A stretch of DNA of 13,546 bases from contig CAIXMC010000067.1 of NCBI GenBank assembly GCA_903920405.1, forward strand, positions 1 to 13,546, given 5' to 3'. The position numbers were made by a program, and so were the translations under genes. Below are positions 12,942 to 13,546 of this stretch, in pieces; positions within the stretch are counted from its first letter, which is position 1; every line of letters starts with the position of its first letter. The notes below the pieces were generated by a model. It was not told the DNA's origin, ran no database searches, and saw only the letters and a list, made by a program, of their open reading frames with translations. The stretch is from an uncultured beta proteobacterium (GTDB lineage Bacteria > Pseudomonadota > Gammaproteobacteria > Burkholderiales > Burkholderiaceae_C).

Positions 12942-13546
12942 CAACCCCTGCAGCCCATGCCCCGCGATCTCTACACCCAACCCCTGTTCAGCCCCAAGCT
13001 GATAGCCAACCGTTTCCCCGCAAAAGAGCTGCCACCCACACACCGCGAAGCCATTCTTCAATGGATCAGCAGCCTTAAAAGCGGACTGGACAAGGAAAAG
13101 GAAGAATCCATCCGGCCAGCGTTTTTACAGCGCTTTTTTGTTGATCTGCTGGGTTATCAATTGATGGGGGGCCTGGTGTGGACGCTGCACCATGAAAAGG
13201 GCGCGGCCACAGGTTCTGCCGATGCGGCTTTGGGTACGTTTACCAGCGAGCAGCGTCAGGTGGTCGCACCGTTTGAACTCAAAGGCCCCAAAACCGGCAA
13301 CCTGGATGCCCTGATGCCCGGCCGTCACAAAAGCCCGGTGCAGCAAGCCTGGGAATACGCCAACGACCTGCCGGGCAGCCAGTTTGTACTGGTCAGCAAT
13401 TGCGTTGAAATTCGCCTGTATGCACTGGGCTACGGTCGCGCGGCGTATGAAAGCTGGCAGGTATCCGAACTGTTGCAACCCGATCGCTACGCCAGCTTTG
13501 TCGGGCTGCTCAGTGCGGACAACCTGCTCTCGGATGCCACCCAGGC
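12873..13546 (+). repeat. Right copy of 12.75-kb-spaced direct repeat
   Basis: This is the counterpart of 121-795, beginning inside vapC at the codon for L109 and continuing into the restriction-methylase gene to the window edge. The left boundary of homology is sharp: upstream of 12873 the sequence is intact vapC, upstream of 121 it is unrelated. The repeat is direct and could recombine. Confidence 0.9.
12957..13546 (+). CDS. Type IIG restriction-methylase, N-terminal part (runs off the window)
   Basis: 196 codons are visible without a stop. The protein begins MPRDLYTQPLFSPKLI and carries the PD-(D/E)xK-type nuclease residues D89 (SADAALG), E107 and K109 (FELKG), followed by the conserved SPVQQAWEYANDLPGSQF region. 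By comparison with the left copy, the methylase (YTP and motif I near residues 395 and 470) should follow beyond the window. The role would be cutting unmodified foreign DNA and methylating host DNA with one polypeptide. There is no Shine-Dalgarno before ATG 12957, which is 15 bases after the vapC stop, so reinitiation after vapC is likely. It is probably the functional copy, the left one being truncated; this cannot be confirmed here. Confidence 0.85.
   Translation, partial: MPRDLYTQPLFSPKLIANRFPAKELPPTHREAILQWISSLKSGLDKEKEESIRPAFLQRFFVDLLGYQLMGGLVWTLHHEKGAATGSADAALGTFTSEQRQVVAPFELKGPKTGNLDALMPGRHKSPVQQAWEYANDLPGSQFVLVSNCVEIRLYALGYGRAAYESWQVSELLQPDRYASFVGLLSADNLLSDATQ

Overview
The window looks like part of a defence or mobile island in a Gram-negative bacterium, most likely a proteobacterium of moderate GC. 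I infer this from codon use, Shine-Dalgarno starts, palindromic REP-type repeats and gene content. I cannot name the genus.

Layout: (1) Positions 1-66 hold the C-terminal end of an unknown gene. (2) 121-1864 (+) holds the last 22 codons of a vapC toxin gene, then a type IIG restriction-methylase gene cut off just after methyltransferase motif I. (3) 1734-1984 is a set of nested inverted repeats at that truncation point. (4) 2024-11654 is one compact leftward gene cluster. In transcription order it encodes a small zinc-ribbon protein, a 771-aa dynamin-like GTPase, a 751-aa dynamin-like GTPase with a glycine/alanine-rich hydrophobic segment, a 238-aa all-alpha protein with aspartate motifs like class I isoprenoid synthases, a 503-aa third GTPase, and then a set of small proteins. 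These small proteins begin with one shared N-terminal module (M-N/H-FLD-H/Y-TL...YL..LA..SV plus coiled coil) joined to different C-terminal domains: DUF1566 (split by a -1 frameshift), FGE-sulfatase/SUMF1, and a biotinyl/lipoyl-like fold. (5) 11655-12294 is a gene-free stretch rich in palindromes. (6) 12295-12941 (+) is an intact AbrB/MazE-type antitoxin and VapC-type PIN toxin pair. (7) From 12957 (+) a second copy of the restriction-methylase gene runs off the window.

The vapC tail plus the start of the restriction-methylase gene therefore occurs twice, about 12.75 kb apart in the same orientation (121-795 and 12873-13546, about 92% identical in protein). It brackets the whole GTPase cluster and the toxin-antitoxin pair. 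Recombination between the copies would excise the cluster together with the antitoxin, so vapBC may act as an addiction module for the cassette.

The strongest candidate for an undescribed system is the leftward cluster. Three dynamin-family GTPases with diverged G4 motifs, an isoprenoid-synthase-like protein and a zinc ribbon are followed by interchangeable adaptor-like proteins that share an N-terminus but carry different sensor- or ligand-type domains. The layout suggests a membrane-acting GTPase machine with modular adaptors, possibly anti-phage given the neighbours. That function is inference; the sequence shows only the domains and the arrangement.
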